Source of the DNA: Alphaproteobacteria bacterium
GTDB taxonomy: Bacteria > Pseudomonadota > Alphaproteobacteria > ATCC43930 > CGMCC-115725
Direction: 5' to 3'
Assembly: GCA_028871055.1 (NCBI GenBank)
Contig: JAGWON010000001.1
Location: 186,001 to 250,000 of the forward strand
DNA: 64,000 bases
Shown in pieces: positions 35,559-43,750 of the stretch. Position numbers and translations under genes: made by a program. Each line of letters begins with the position of its first letter. Position 1 is the stretch's first letter. A model generated the notes under the pieces. The model had not been told where the DNA came from and searched no databases. It saw only the letters and a list, made by a program, of their open reading frames with translations.

Positions 35559-35929
35559 ACGCCATGCCCTGGCCGGTCGAAATCCGCCTCAAGCCGGCGG
35601 ACAAGGCGCTCGAGATCGATTTCGACAGCGGCGAGACCTTCCGCCTGCCCGCCGAATATCTGCGCGTCGAAAGCCCGTCGGCCGAGGTCCAGGGTCACGG
35701 GCCCGGCCAGAAGCAGATCGTCGCCGGCCGCCGCCACGTCGGCATCCTGGGCGTCGAAGCGGTCGGCAACTACGCCGTCCGCATCAAGTTCGACGACCTG
35801 CACGACACCGGCATTTATTCCTGGGCCTATCTCTACGAGCTCGGCCGCGAGCAGGAGCGCCGCTGGCGCGACTATCTGGCCGAGCTGGAGAAGCGCGGCC
35901 TGGCGCGCGAGCCGCGGCGTAGCTCGTAA
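35555..35929 (+). CDS. DUF971 domain-containing protein
   Basis: This 124-residue protein matches DUF971, the small domain also found at the N-terminus of gamma-butyrobetaine hydroxylase. Seen are [40 protein letters not shown], and the end [23 protein letters not shown] at 35555 overlaps the Trm112 stop by 4 bases; an ATG at 35564 is an alternative. Reported roles of the domain involve iron-sulphur cluster handling, but for this protein that is only suggestive. Confidence 0.9.
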   Translation: MNAMPWPVEIRLKPADKALEIDFDSGETFRLPAEYLRVESPSAEVQGHGPGQKQIVAGRRHVGILGVEAVGNYAVRIKFDDLHDTGIYSWAYLYELGREQERRWRDYLAELEKRGLAREPRRSS

Positions 35930-36049
35930 AAAGCGCAGCCGCTATCGCGAAGTGCGGCGGCTGAAATTTCGCCACAGTCTTCGATTCAGATCGGGCCGCC
36001 GTCGCCGCCGTCCTCCTCAACCCCCTGAACCCCGTCGAGACTCCATCGC

Positions 36050-36598
36050 ATGCGTCCTGCCACCTATTCGCCCGCCGCCAAGGTCCTGCATTGGCTCGTC
36101 GTCGCGCTCATCGCCGTTCAGCTGGCGCTCGGCTGGCTGATGCCGGGCGCGCGCCGCACCACGCCGCCCGATCTGCTCAACAACGGACACATGTCGTTCG
36201 GCGTCATCATCCTGGCGGTGATCGTGATCCGCGCCGCGTGGCGCGCCGTCGCCGGCCCGCCCGCGCCCGAGGCGGGCATGCCGCGCTGGCAGATCGCCGC
36301 CGCCCACTGGACCCACCTGGCGCTCTATGGACTCGTGTTCGCCCTGGTGTTCAGCGGCTGGGCCAACGCGGCAGCGCACAACTGGCCGATCGCGCTGTTC
36401 TGGCCCGTGACACTGCCGACGCTGCTCCCGGCGGGCGCCGCCTGGGTGCGCGACCTCGGCGAATTGCACGAGACGATCGTCTGGGTCCTGTTAGGATTCG
36501 TCGGCCTGCATGTCGCCGCCGCGCTCGGCCACCACTTCATCCTCGGCGACAACGTGCTGCGCCGGATGCTGCCGATGCGGACGACCGACCGCGGCTAA
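36050..36598 (+). CDS. Cytochrome b561 family protein
   Basis: This 182-residue integral membrane protein has four hydrophobic helices. The expected haem-ligand histidines are in VLHWLVVALIAVQLALGW, NNGHMSFGVIILAVIVIR, AAHWTHLALYGLVFALV and ELHETIVWVLLGFVGLHVAAALGHH. Bacterial cytochrome b561 carries electrons between quinol and a periplasmic acceptor. Its end overlaps the convergent UbiH gene by 4 bases. Confidence 0.93.
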   Translation: MRPATYSPAAKVLHWLVVALIAVQLALGWLMPGARRTTPPDLLNNGHMSFGVIILAVIVIRAAWRAVAGPPAPEAGMPRWQIAAAHWTHLALYGLVFALVFSGWANAAAHNWPIALFWPVTLPTLLPAGAAWVRDLGELHETIVWVLLGFVGLHVAAALGHHFILGDNVLRRMLPMRTTDRG

Positions 36599-37818
36599 AG
36601 TCGCTCGCCGCGCACCAGCCGAGGAAGATCGCCGCTGGCGCCCATGGCGTGGCGCATCAGCGCCTGCTTGAGCCGCGGCATGCGGTTGACCGCGGCCAAG
36701 CCGAGGTCGCGCACCAGCCCCACGCTGCGCAGGTCGTTCGAGAACAGCCGGGTCAATCCGTCGGTGACCGCGGCGAGCGTCACCGCGTCGAAGCGCCGCC
36801 AGCTCTCGTAGCGCGCGAGCAGGTCGGACGCGCCGATGTCGAGGCCGAGCCGCCGCGCGTCGACGGCGAGCTCGGCCAGGCTGGCGACGTCGCGGATGCT
36901 GAGGTTGAGGCCCTGGCCGGCGATCGGATGGATGGCGTGCGCCGCCTCGCCGACCAGCGCCAGGCGCGGCGCGGTGTAGCGCTCGGCGTGGAGGAACGAC
37001 AGCGGATAGGACCACACCGGCCCCGCCAGCGTGACCGCGCCGAGGAAGTCGCCGAAGCGGCGCTGCAGCTCGGCGGCGAAGCGCGCCTTCGGCAGCGCGA
37101 GCAGCTCCGGCACGCGCGCGCGCCGCTCGGACCATACGATCGACGAGCGGTTGCCGGTCATCGGCAGGATGGCGAAGGGACCCGACGGCCGGAAATGCTC
37201 GACCGCGACGCCGCGATGCGGCTTCTCGTGCGCGACGCAGGCGACGATCGCCGTCTGGCGGTAGTCCCAGGTCATGCACTTGATGCCGGCGTCCTGGCGC
37301 AGCTTGGACTGGCGGCCGTCGCAGGCGGCGACCAGCGCGGCTTTCAGCCGTGTGCCGTCGTCGAACTCGACCAGCGCAGTGGCGCCCTCGTCCGCAACCC
37401 GTGCAACGCCGGCCGGCGCCAGGTAGCGCAGGTTGCGAAACGCGCGTGCGCGCTCATAGAGCACGCGCCGCAGCAGCCCGTTCTCGACGATGAAGCCGAG
37501 CGGCTCATCGCCGATATCGGCGTGGTCGTAATGCAGGAAGAACGGCGACGCGCCGTCGACGACGCGGATATCGAGGATCGCGCCGGCCTGCGGCGCGAGA
37601 TCGTCCCACACGCCGAGCGCCGCCATCGCCTGCTTCGAGCCGTGCGCCAGCGCCGTGGTGCGGCCGTCGAACTTCGGCGCCAGCATGGTCTTGAGCGGCA
37701 AGCGGTCGATCAGCGCGACTTCGAGGCCGGCGGTGGCGCAGGCGAGCGCCAGCGTGACGCCGGCGAGTCCGCCGCCCACCACCGCGATCTCGACGCGCGT
37801 CTCGCGCTCCCGGGCCAT
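36595..37818 (-). CDS. UbiH/UbiF/VisC/COQ6 family FAD-dependent hydroxylase
   Basis: This 407-residue flavoprotein belongs to the ubiquinone hydroxylase family. The FAD-binding motif IAVVGGGLAGVTLALACA is at the N-terminus, the DG motif AALVAACDGRQSKLRQ is in the middle, and LALVGEAAHAIHPIAGQGLNLSIRDV is the GD/AHxxxPxxGQG block. The family hydroxylates the ring of ubiquinone precursors; which carbon cannot be told from sequence alone. Confidence 0.93.
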   Translation of the reverse strand: MARERETRVEIAVVGGGLAGVTLALACATAGLEVALIDRLPLKTMLAPKFDGRTTALAHGSKQAMAALGVWDDLAPQAGAILDIRVVDGASPFFLHYDHADIGDEPLGFIVENGLLRRVLYERARAFRNLRYLAPAGVARVADEGATALVEFDDGTRLKAALVAACDGRQSKLRQDAGIKCMTWDYRQTAIVACVAHEKPHRGVAVEHFRPSGPFAILPMTGNRSSIVWSERRARVPELLALPKARFAAELQRRFGDFLGAVTLAGPVWSYPLSFLHAERYTAPRLALVGEAAHAIHPIAGQGLNLSIRDVASLAELAVDARRLGLDIGASDLLARYESWRRFDAVTLAAVTDGLTRLFSNDLRSVGLVRDLGLAAVNRMPRLKQALMRHAMGASGDLPRLVRGERL

Positions 37819-37916
37819 CGCGCGACAATGGCCGGGAAGCGTGGGGCTGTCCAGACGCGGCCGCGGCGGCCGCAGGCGATGGCGGCGATTTCAGCTTGGC
37901 GCGCGAACGGCTTGGC

Positions 37917-37966
37917 AAAAAAACTTCCGGGGTGGGGCGGCGGGAACACCGCCATCCCACCCCGGA
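37917..37966 (-). terminator. Rho-independent terminator of the first ammonium transporter gene
   Basis: On the minus strand the 11-bp stem TCCGGGGTGGG/CCCACCCCGGA (37966-37956 and 37936-37926), extended by inner pairs, is followed by a run of seven T residues (37923-37917). It lies 34 bases after the stop of the ammonium transporter gene. Confidence 0.9.
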
Positions 37967-37999
37967 GCAATCGACCGGAACAACGATCCGGATCGCCGG

Positions 38000-39319
38000 C
38001 TACTCGCCTTCCACGCCGATCGCGTAGGCGGTCTCGCCGTGAACCGCGTCGTCGCCCACTTTCAGCGTCGCCTCGTCCATGCGCAAGGGCGTGACGAACG
38101 AGATGACCTTGAGGATGATGAACGTGGCAACGATGTTGTACGCGATGATGAAGGCCGCGGCGTAAATCTGCAGCACGAACTGATGCGGATTGCCGTAGAG
38201 CCAGCCGACGGCGTTGACGCCGGGCGCGTCCTTCTCCGTCCCGACATATTCGAGCATGCCGGGATTGGCGAGGATGCCCGTCAGCAGACCGCCCATCAGA
38301 CCGGCACAGCCGTGGGTGGAGAACACGCTCAGCGTATCGTCCACCTTCATCATCAGCTTGGTCTTCTGGAGCTTGTTCATCGCGAACCACGGAATGATGC
38401 CGGCGCACACGCCGATGATCATCGCGCCCCAGCCGTCGACGTAGCCGGCGGCCGGCGTGATCGCCACCAGACCCGCGATCATGCCGTTGACCGCGCCGAT
38501 GATCGACGGCTTGCCATAGGCCATCTTGTCCATCAGCGTCCAAACCAGCAGCGCCACCGCGGTGGCCGTGTTGGTGTTGAGCACCGCGGCGCCGGCATCG
38601 GCGTTGGCGAAGTAGGGATCGCCGCCGTTGAAGCCGTTCCAGCCCAGCCACAGGATGCCGGCACCGATCAAGGTGACCAGCAGGCTATTGGGCGGGAAAT
38701 GCTCGCGGTCCGCTTTCAGGCGCGGACCGACCATCGCCGCGGCGACGAATCCGGACGTGCCGGCGGCGAGATGGATGACGTAGCCGCCCGAGAAGTCGAC
38801 CGCGCCCAGGGTCGCGAGCCAGCCGCCACCCCACAGGCTGAACGCGCCCACGGTGTAAACCAGGGTCATCCACACCGGGCAGAAGATCACCCACGCGCGG
38901 AAGCTCATGCGGCCCAGCACCGAGCCGCCGAGAATGATCACCGTGATCGCGGCGAACACGAACTGGAAGAAGACCAGGGTGGCCATCGGGAACGCCATGG
39001 CCGGCATGCCCGAGGCGGCCGCCGGAACCGTCGCCTGGCCGGTGGTGAACGCGGCCGAGGTTGCCAGCATCGGCTGGCCGAGGAACGGGAACCACTGCGG
39101 CCCGAAGGCCATGTTGTAATCGAACAGGATCCAGACGACCAGAACCGACGCGAAGGCGTAGAAGCACATGAAGGCGGAATTGATCGCCCACTTCTTCTTG
39201 ACGATGCCGCCGTAGAGAACCGCCAGACCGGGAATGCTTTGCAGGCCGACGAATGTTGCCGCCGCCAACTGCCAAGCGTTGTCGCCCGTATCGAGCCATT
39301 TCGGTGATGGTACAAGCAT
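38000..39319 (-). CDS. amtB: Ammonium transporter (Amt/MEP/Rh family), first copy
   Basis: The 439-residue membrane protein shows family signatures: IPGLAVLYGGIVKKKWAINS near the N-terminus, DFSGGYVIHLAAGTSGFVAA with a pore His, ILWLGWNGFNGG, and THGCAGLMGGLLTGI with the second pore His. It should conduct ammonium across the inner membrane. No signal peptide is seen, and the periplasmic N-terminus is short, in contrast to the second copy. The ATG follows GGGGGGA. It is divergent from the small periplasmic protein and the kinase-phosphatase gene, and a sigma-54-like promoter lies just upstream. Confidence 0.94.
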   Translation of the reverse strand: MLVPSPKWLDTGDNAWQLAAATFVGLQSIPGLAVLYGGIVKKKWAINSAFMCFYAFASVLVVWILFDYNMAFGPQWFPFLGQPMLATSAAFTTGQATVPAAASGMPAMAFPMATLVFFQFVFAAITVIILGGSVLGRMSFRAWVIFCPVWMTLVYTVGAFSLWGGGWLATLGAVDFSGGYVIHLAAGTSGFVAAAMVGPRLKADREHFPPNSLLVTLIGAGILWLGWNGFNGGDPYFANADAGAAVLNTNTATAVALLVWTLMDKMAYGKPSIIGAVNGMIAGLVAITPAAGYVDGWGAMIIGVCAGIIPWFAMNKLQKTKLMMKVDDTLSVFSTHGCAGLMGGLLTGILANPGMLEYVGTEKDAPGVNAVGWLYGNPHQFVLQIYAAAFIIAYNIVATFIILKVISFVTPLRMDEATLKVGDDAVHGETAYAIGVEGE

Positions 39320-39668
39320 GAAAATCCCCCCGTGTTTGCGGTTGCGAGGAAAACCAACAATTCACGTGCCCTTGAGCGCGGGGCCCGAGTGACCCTTCGG
39401 ATCACTGGTGGGGGAGCAAGAGGTATGCCATTTGTGCGGCGCGGCCAGATCACCGGCTCGAGATGCTTTCCGCAGGGCCGGAGGCGCGGTTCCGATCCTG
39501 GTGATGACAAAAGCGCCATATTGCCCATGGACTAGGCAAACCCGATACGAATCGGCCGCCGGCTGCCGACTCGCGACGAATCGGCGCGCCGATTGCCCGC
39601 GCGCGGCGGCTTTGCAGGCTCGCCGGATTTGGCTATGGATCGGAGATGGCCATGAAGCCGAGGCGACC
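39320..39668. other. Intergenic region upstream of the first ammonium transporter
   Basis: This 349-base gap separates the divergent ammonium transporter and small periplasmic protein genes. Close to the transporter it has a sigma-54-like element (39357-39370). The remainder has no clear coding frame, NtrC site or riboswitch that I could recognise. Confidence 0.4.
39357..39370 (-). promoter_or_regulatory. Candidate sigma-54 promoter of the first ammonium transporter
   Basis: The minus strand reads GGCACGTGAATTGT, that is GG-N10-GT, against the sigma-54 consensus GG-N10-GC. The -24 half (GGCACG) is perfect and the -12 half has one change at the conserved C. The start of transcription would be about 26 bases before the ATG, leaving room for the GGGGGGA ribosome-binding site. 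Confidence 0.4.
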
Positions 39669-40004
39669 ATGTTCCTGAGCCGGCCCGTTCTCGCGGGTAT
39701 CGCCGGATTGGCGGCCGGCGTGGCGGTCGCCGCCGCTCCGGTCGACGCGCAGCCGCGCCCGACCGTGATGACCTGCAGCAATCCGGCGAGCGGCGCGACG
39801 TGGCAGATCCGGATCGATTACGATAAGGGCACCGTGGATTCCAATCCGGCCCGGATCAGCGACACGGAGATTGCGTGGCACGACGCCGCGGACGGCGGCA
39901 ATTACACGCTCGATCGCGAGTCCGGCGATCTCACCGAGGTCGTCGCATCGAGCACCGGGGGCTATTTCCTCCATGACCGTTGCGGGCCGGAGAAGTCGGG
40001 CTGA
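39669..40004 (+). CDS. Small exported hypothetical protein
   Basis: This 111-residue protein begins with a signal peptide (LAGIAGLAAGVAVAAAPVDA, likely cut after VDA). The mature part is an 80-residue domain with two Cys (MTCSNPASGATWQIRIDYD and LHDRCGPEKSG), which could form one disulphide bond. No family is recognised. ATG 39669 is chosen for the signal peptide; the frame extends further upstream without protein-like sequence. It lies 86 bases ahead of the kinase-phosphatase gene on the same strand. Confidence 0.65.
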   Translation: MFLSRPVLAGIAGLAAGVAVAAAPVDAQPRPTVMTCSNPASGATWQIRIDYDKGTVDSNPARISDTEIAWHDAADGGNYTLDRESGDLTEVVASSTGGYFLHDRCGPEKSG

Positions 40005-40090
40005 CGGATTGAAGCCCCGAGCCAGGCGGCGCCGCGGCGCCGCGATCGCATCGTGCTTCGATCAGCCGCTTCTTCGGCGCAATCGGAGCG

Positions 40091-41803
40091 ATGGCGATGG
40101 TTGACGCGGTCGTCGGCATCGGAGCGACCGTCGGGTTCGATTCGCAGACCGGCCCGCGCCAGCGCAACGAGGATTTCGTCGCCGCCGTCATCGGCGCGGA
40201 GCTGGCCGTGCCGCGCCGCGAGGTGGTGGCGGCGATCGCCGACGGCATCGGCGGCGCGAAAGGCGGCCGCGTCGCGGCCGAGATCGCGGTGCGCGGCTTT
40301 CTCGACGGATTCTGGGACCTGCCCGAGACCATGGAGGTGCGGCGCGCCGCCGCCAGGATCGTGAGTTCGCTCAACGGCTGGATCCAGTCGCTGGGCCGGC
40401 AGGACGCCGAGCTGGCGGGGATGGGCTGCACGTTCACCGCATTGGTGCTGCGCGGCCGCGTCGCGCACGTGCTGCATGTCGGCGACACGCGCGCCTATCG
40501 GCTGAGCGGCGACCGTCTGACCCGCCTGACCGCCGACCACGTGCGCGAGAGCGGCGGCGGCCGGTCGCATGTCCTCAACCGCGCGTTGGGGGTCGAAGCG
40601 GAGGTGCGGCTCGACTACGCCACCCAGCCGGTGGCGCTGCACGACCGCTTTCTCCTTTGCAGCGACGGCGTGCATGGGTTTCTGACCGACGACGGCATCG
40701 CCGACATCCTGCGCGAGCGCTCGGCGCCCGGCGATACCGCGCGGGCGCTGGTCAAGGCCGCGCTCGAATCCGGCGGCACCGACAACTGCACCGCCCTGGT
40801 GCTGGACGTGGTTCGGCTGCCGACGGCGGCGTCGGCCGACATCGGCACCGGCATCATGCAGCTGCCGCTGATCCCCGTTCCGGTCGACGGCGAGACGATC
40901 GACGGCTTCGTGCTCAAGGTCCTGCTGTCCGACGGCCGCTACAGCCGCCTGTTCGGCGCGATCGACGACGTCGAGGGCGGCGAGGTCGCGTTGAAGTTTC
41001 CCAAGCCCCAGGTCGCCGCCGTCGCGACCCACCGCGCGGCATTCGTCCGCGAAGCCTGGGTCGGCGCCAGCGTGAACAGTCCGTGGGTCGGCCACGTCAT
41101 CGAGCTGCCGCCGGGACGGCAGACCTGCCTCTACACAGTGATGCCGCTTTATCAGGGCGAGCTCTTGGAGACGCGGCTGGCGCGCCGTCCGGCGCTGGGC
41201 CTGGAGGAAGGACGGAACATCGCCATCAAGCTGGCCCGCGCCGCGGCGGCGTTGCACCGCGCCGGCATCATCCATCGCGACATCAAGCCGGATAACGTGA
41301 TTCTCGAGCGCGACGGATCGCTCAAGCTGGTCGATCTCGGCGTGGTGCGGATCCCCGGGCTCGAGGATTTCCCGCCGGCGGACATTCCGGGCACGCCGGC
41401 CTACATGGCGCCCGAAATGTTCGGCGGCGAGCCGGGGAACGAGGCCACCGACATCTACGCGCTCGGCGTCACGCTGTTCCGCGCCTTCACCGGCGAGTTC
41501 CCTTATGGCAACGCCGACGCCACCGGCCCGCCGCGCCGCGATCGGCCGAAGGAGCTCGCCGTCTTGCGTCCGGATCTTCCGGCATGGCTCCAGGCCGCGC
41601 TGGCGCGCGCGATCGCCGTCGAACCCGCCGACCGTTTCCACGACATGATCGAATTCGCGGTGGAGATGGAGGCCGGACCGGCGCGTGCGCCGGTTGCGAT
41701 CCCCCGGCCGCAAACGCTCTATGAACGCCATCCGCTCCGGTTCTGGCAGGGGATTGCCGCGCTGCTGGCGCTGGCGCTCCTGCTGTTGCTGCTGCTGCGG
41801 TGA
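40091..41803 (+). CDS. Fusion of PP2C phosphatase and Ser/Thr protein kinase, membrane-anchored
   Basis: The 570-residue protein joins two opposed activities. The N-terminal PP2C domain shows QRNEDF, AIADGIGG with Asp51, CTFTALVLRGRVAHVLHVGDTRAY, LCSDGVHGFL and GGTDNCTAL. From about residue 270 a Hanks-type kinase follows, with VALKF (Lys302), HRDIKPDNVIL (Asp397), DLGVV in place of DFG, and GTPAYMAPE. The glycine-rich loop is poor. A C-terminal helix (IAALLALALLLLLLL) should anchor it in the inner membrane with both domains in the cytoplasm. It lies between two ammonium transporter genes, suggesting a link to nitrogen signalling, but this is inferred. Confidence 0.9.
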   Translation: MAMVDAVVGIGATVGFDSQTGPRQRNEDFVAAVIGAELAVPRREVVAAIADGIGGAKGGRVAAEIAVRGFLDGFWDLPETMEVRRAAARIVSSLNGWIQSLGRQDAELAGMGCTFTALVLRGRVAHVLHVGDTRAYRLSGDRLTRLTADHVRESGGGRSHVLNRALGVEAEVRLDYATQPVALHDRFLLCSDGVHGFLTDDGIADILRERSAPGDTARALVKAALESGGTDNCTALVLDVVRLPTAASADIGTGIMQLPLIPVPVDGETIDGFVLKVLLSDGRYSRLFGAIDDVEGGEVALKFPKPQVAAVATHRAAFVREAWVGASVNSPWVGHVIELPPGRQTCLYTVMPLYQGELLETRLARRPALGLEEGRNIAIKLARAAAALHRAGIIHRDIKPDNVILERDGSLKLVDLGVVRIPGLEDFPPADIPGTPAYMAPEMFGGEPGNEATDIYALGVTLFRAFTGEFPYGNADATGPPRRDRPKELAVLRPDLPAWLQAALARAIAVEPADRFHDMIEFAVEMEAGPARAPVAIPRPQTLYERHPLRFWQGIAALLALALLLLLLLR

Positions 41804-42008
41804 GCACGGCTTCCGGTCGGTGCGGGGCCGTGCCGATCCCGTTGGCGCGTCCGCCGGACAGCCGCACGCGTCCAATACCGCCGGCCAGAATCCGGTTGCC
41901 TAAACTTTGTGCAATTCGCCGCAAACTGGCGCGAAACCTCGCAATCCGTGCTTATCCACAGGGCAGATTAATTCGGATTCGCCGTGGCGCGCAGCCGCCG
42001 CCCCGAAT

Positions 42009-42022
42009 GGCACGAATCTTGA
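42009..42022 (+). promoter_or_regulatory. Candidate sigma-54 promoter of the second ammonium transporter
   Basis: GGCACGAATCTTGA (preceded by T) gives GG-N10-GA, one base away from the sigma-54 consensus GG-N10-GC, with a perfect TGGCACG -24 half. It lies about 60 bases before the ATG at 42081. The same -24 half and the same single fault in the -12 half occur before the first transporter gene. Confidence 0.45.
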
Positions 42023-42080
42023 GTTTGGAGAGGCGGTCCGCCCGCTCGGGGGGCTTGGCTCATTGGGAGGGGTTCGCTCG

Positions 42081-43535
42081 ATGCGTAGGAATTCACCGGC
42101 CGCTTCATGGATAAGGGGTGCGCTCCGGCTGCTGCCGGTCGTCGCTTTCGTGGTCCTCTTGCCGCTGATCGCGGCGCACGCGCAGCAGACGACGCCGCCG
42201 GCCGCGCCGGCGCCGGCCGGTGCCGCGCCTGTGGCCGCCGCTCCGGCCACGCCGCCGGCGCCCGCCGCCTGCAGCGCCAAGGTGCTGGCGAAATGCACGC
42301 CCGATTCGGGCGACAGCGCGTGGATGCTGGCTTCGGTCGCGCTGGTGCTGATGATGACGATTCCCGGCCTCGGCCTCTTCTACGGCGGCATGGTGCGCAA
42401 GAAGAACGTCGGCGACACGGTGATGACCAGCTTCTTCATCACCTGCCTGGTCACCGTGCTGTGGGCGGTGTGCAATTACAGCTTCGCCTTCCGCGCCGGC
42501 ACGCCCTTCATCGGCAGCCTCGATCGCGCGTTCCTGCAAGGCATCTTGAGCGACATCTCGAACAACACCGGCAATCCCAATCCGCTGGCGCCGACCATTC
42601 CCGAAACCGTCTACATGTGCTTCCAGATGACGTTCGCGATCATCACGCCGGCGCTCATCGCCGGCTCGTTCGCCGAGCGCATGAAGTTCTCGTCGATGTG
42701 CGTGTTCATCGCGCTGTGGGCGACGGTGGTCTATGCGCCGATCGCGCACTGGGTCTGGGGACCTGACGGCTTCCTCAACAGCGGCAACGACGCCGCCTAC
42801 GTCAAGGTGCTCGACTTCGCCGGTGGCACGGTGGTGCACATCAATTCCGGCGTGGCCGGCTTGATGACGGCGCTGATGCTCGGCAAGCGCCGGGATAGCG
42901 GCCCGGCGCATAACGTCGTGCTCACCTTCATCGGCGCGTCGCTGCTGTGGGTCGGCTGGTTCGGCTTCAACGCCGGCTCGGCGGTCTCGGCCGGCATGCA
43001 GGCGGGCATGGCGATGACCGTGACCCAGATCGCGACCGCAACGGCCGCCCTCGCCTGGATGATCGTCGAGTGGGCGCTGCGCGGCAAGCCGACGGTGGTC
43101 GGCATCTGCTCCGGCGCCGTCGCCGGCCTCGTCGCCATCACGCCGGCCTCGGGCTTCGTCGGCCCGGTCGGCTCGCTGGTGATCGGCGCGGCGGCGGGCG
43201 TCCTCTGCTACTGGGGCGCCACCGGCCTCAAGCACGCCTTCGGCTACGACGACGCGCTCGACGCTTTCGGCGTCCACGCGGTCGGCGGCATCACCGGCGC
43301 ATTGCTCACCGGCGTCTTCGCCATCCAGCAATACGGCGGCACGCCTGGCCTGATCGAAGGCAATCCCGGCCAGGTGCTGAACCAGGCCGAAGGCATCGTC
43401 ATCGTCCTCGTCTACGACGCGATCGTCACCCTCATCCTGTTGAAGGTCATCGACGTGGTGATGGGTTTGCGGGTCGACGAGGAGATCGAACGCGACGGAC
43501 TCGACCTCGCCCTCCACGGCGAAGTCGTACAGTAA
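42081..43535 (+). CDS. amtB: Ammonium transporter, second copy, with signal peptide and Ala/Pro-rich N-terminus
   Basis: The 484-residue protein has a signal peptide (ALRLLPVVAFVVLLPLIAAHA), a periplasmic Ala/Pro-rich stretch of some 30 residues, then the Amt domain. Seen are IPGLGLFYGGMVRKKNVGDT, FAGGTVVHINSGVAGLMTAL with a pore His, WVGWFGFNAGSAV, and FGVHAVGGITGALLTGVF with the second pore His. ATG 42081 is chosen for the signal peptide and the GGGAGG upstream. It is the E. coli AmtB-like subtype, whereas the other copy is shorter. It probably transports ammonium under nitrogen limitation. A strong terminator follows. Confidence 0.94.
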   Translation: MRRNSPAASWIRGALRLLPVVAFVVLLPLIAAHAQQTTPPAAPAPAGAAPVAAAPATPPAPAACSAKVLAKCTPDSGDSAWMLASVALVLMMTIPGLGLFYGGMVRKKNVGDTVMTSFFITCLVTVLWAVCNYSFAFRAGTPFIGSLDRAFLQGILSDISNNTGNPNPLAPTIPETVYMCFQMTFAIITPALIAGSFAERMKFSSMCVFIALWATVVYAPIAHWVWGPDGFLNSGNDAAYVKVLDFAGGTVVHINSGVAGLMTALMLGKRRDSGPAHNVVLTFIGASLLWVGWFGFNAGSAVSAGMQAGMAMTVTQIATATAALAWMIVEWALRGKPTVVGICSGAVAGLVAITPASGFVGPVGSLVIGAAAGVLCYWGATGLKHAFGYDDALDAFGVHAVGGITGALLTGVFAIQQYGGTPGLIEGNPGQVLNQAEGIVIVLVYDAIVTLILLKVIDVVMGLRVDEEIERDGLDLALHGEVVQ

Positions 43536-43561
43536 GCCCACTTTCCCCGTGTGGTGCCCTC

Positions 43562-43589
43562 GGGGGCGGCGCAAGCCGCCCCCTTTTTT
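43562..43589 (+). terminator. Rho-independent terminator of the second ammonium transporter gene
   Basis: The perfect stem GGGGGCGGC-gcaa-GCCGCCCCC is followed by six T residues, 26 bases after the stop codon. Confidence 0.94.
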
Positions 43590-43750
43590 CTGCGCCGGCG
43601 GCCGCCCAGGGCGCAGAACGGGCGTGTTTATCCACTATTTTTACCTTTGGTTTACGGTTGCTTCCTTGGCGATTCTCGACTCTTAGAGTATGATCCCCTG
43701 GTTATCCCCGGGAATCACAGAGTTTTCCCCCGTTTTCAGAGGCCGAGGCC

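Noticed and set aside
39408-39668. Upstream extension of the small exported protein frame
   Set aside because: The extension has Arg/Ala-rich shadow character, and it would bury the clear signal peptide that starts at 39669.
41952-41960. Perfect DnaA box TTATCCACA, with a similar TTATCCACT near 43628, as a possible oriC
   Set aside because: Only two scattered boxes lie over 1.7 kb, with no AT-rich unwinding region. One 9-mer is not far from chance expectation. parS position suggests that the origin is elsewhere.
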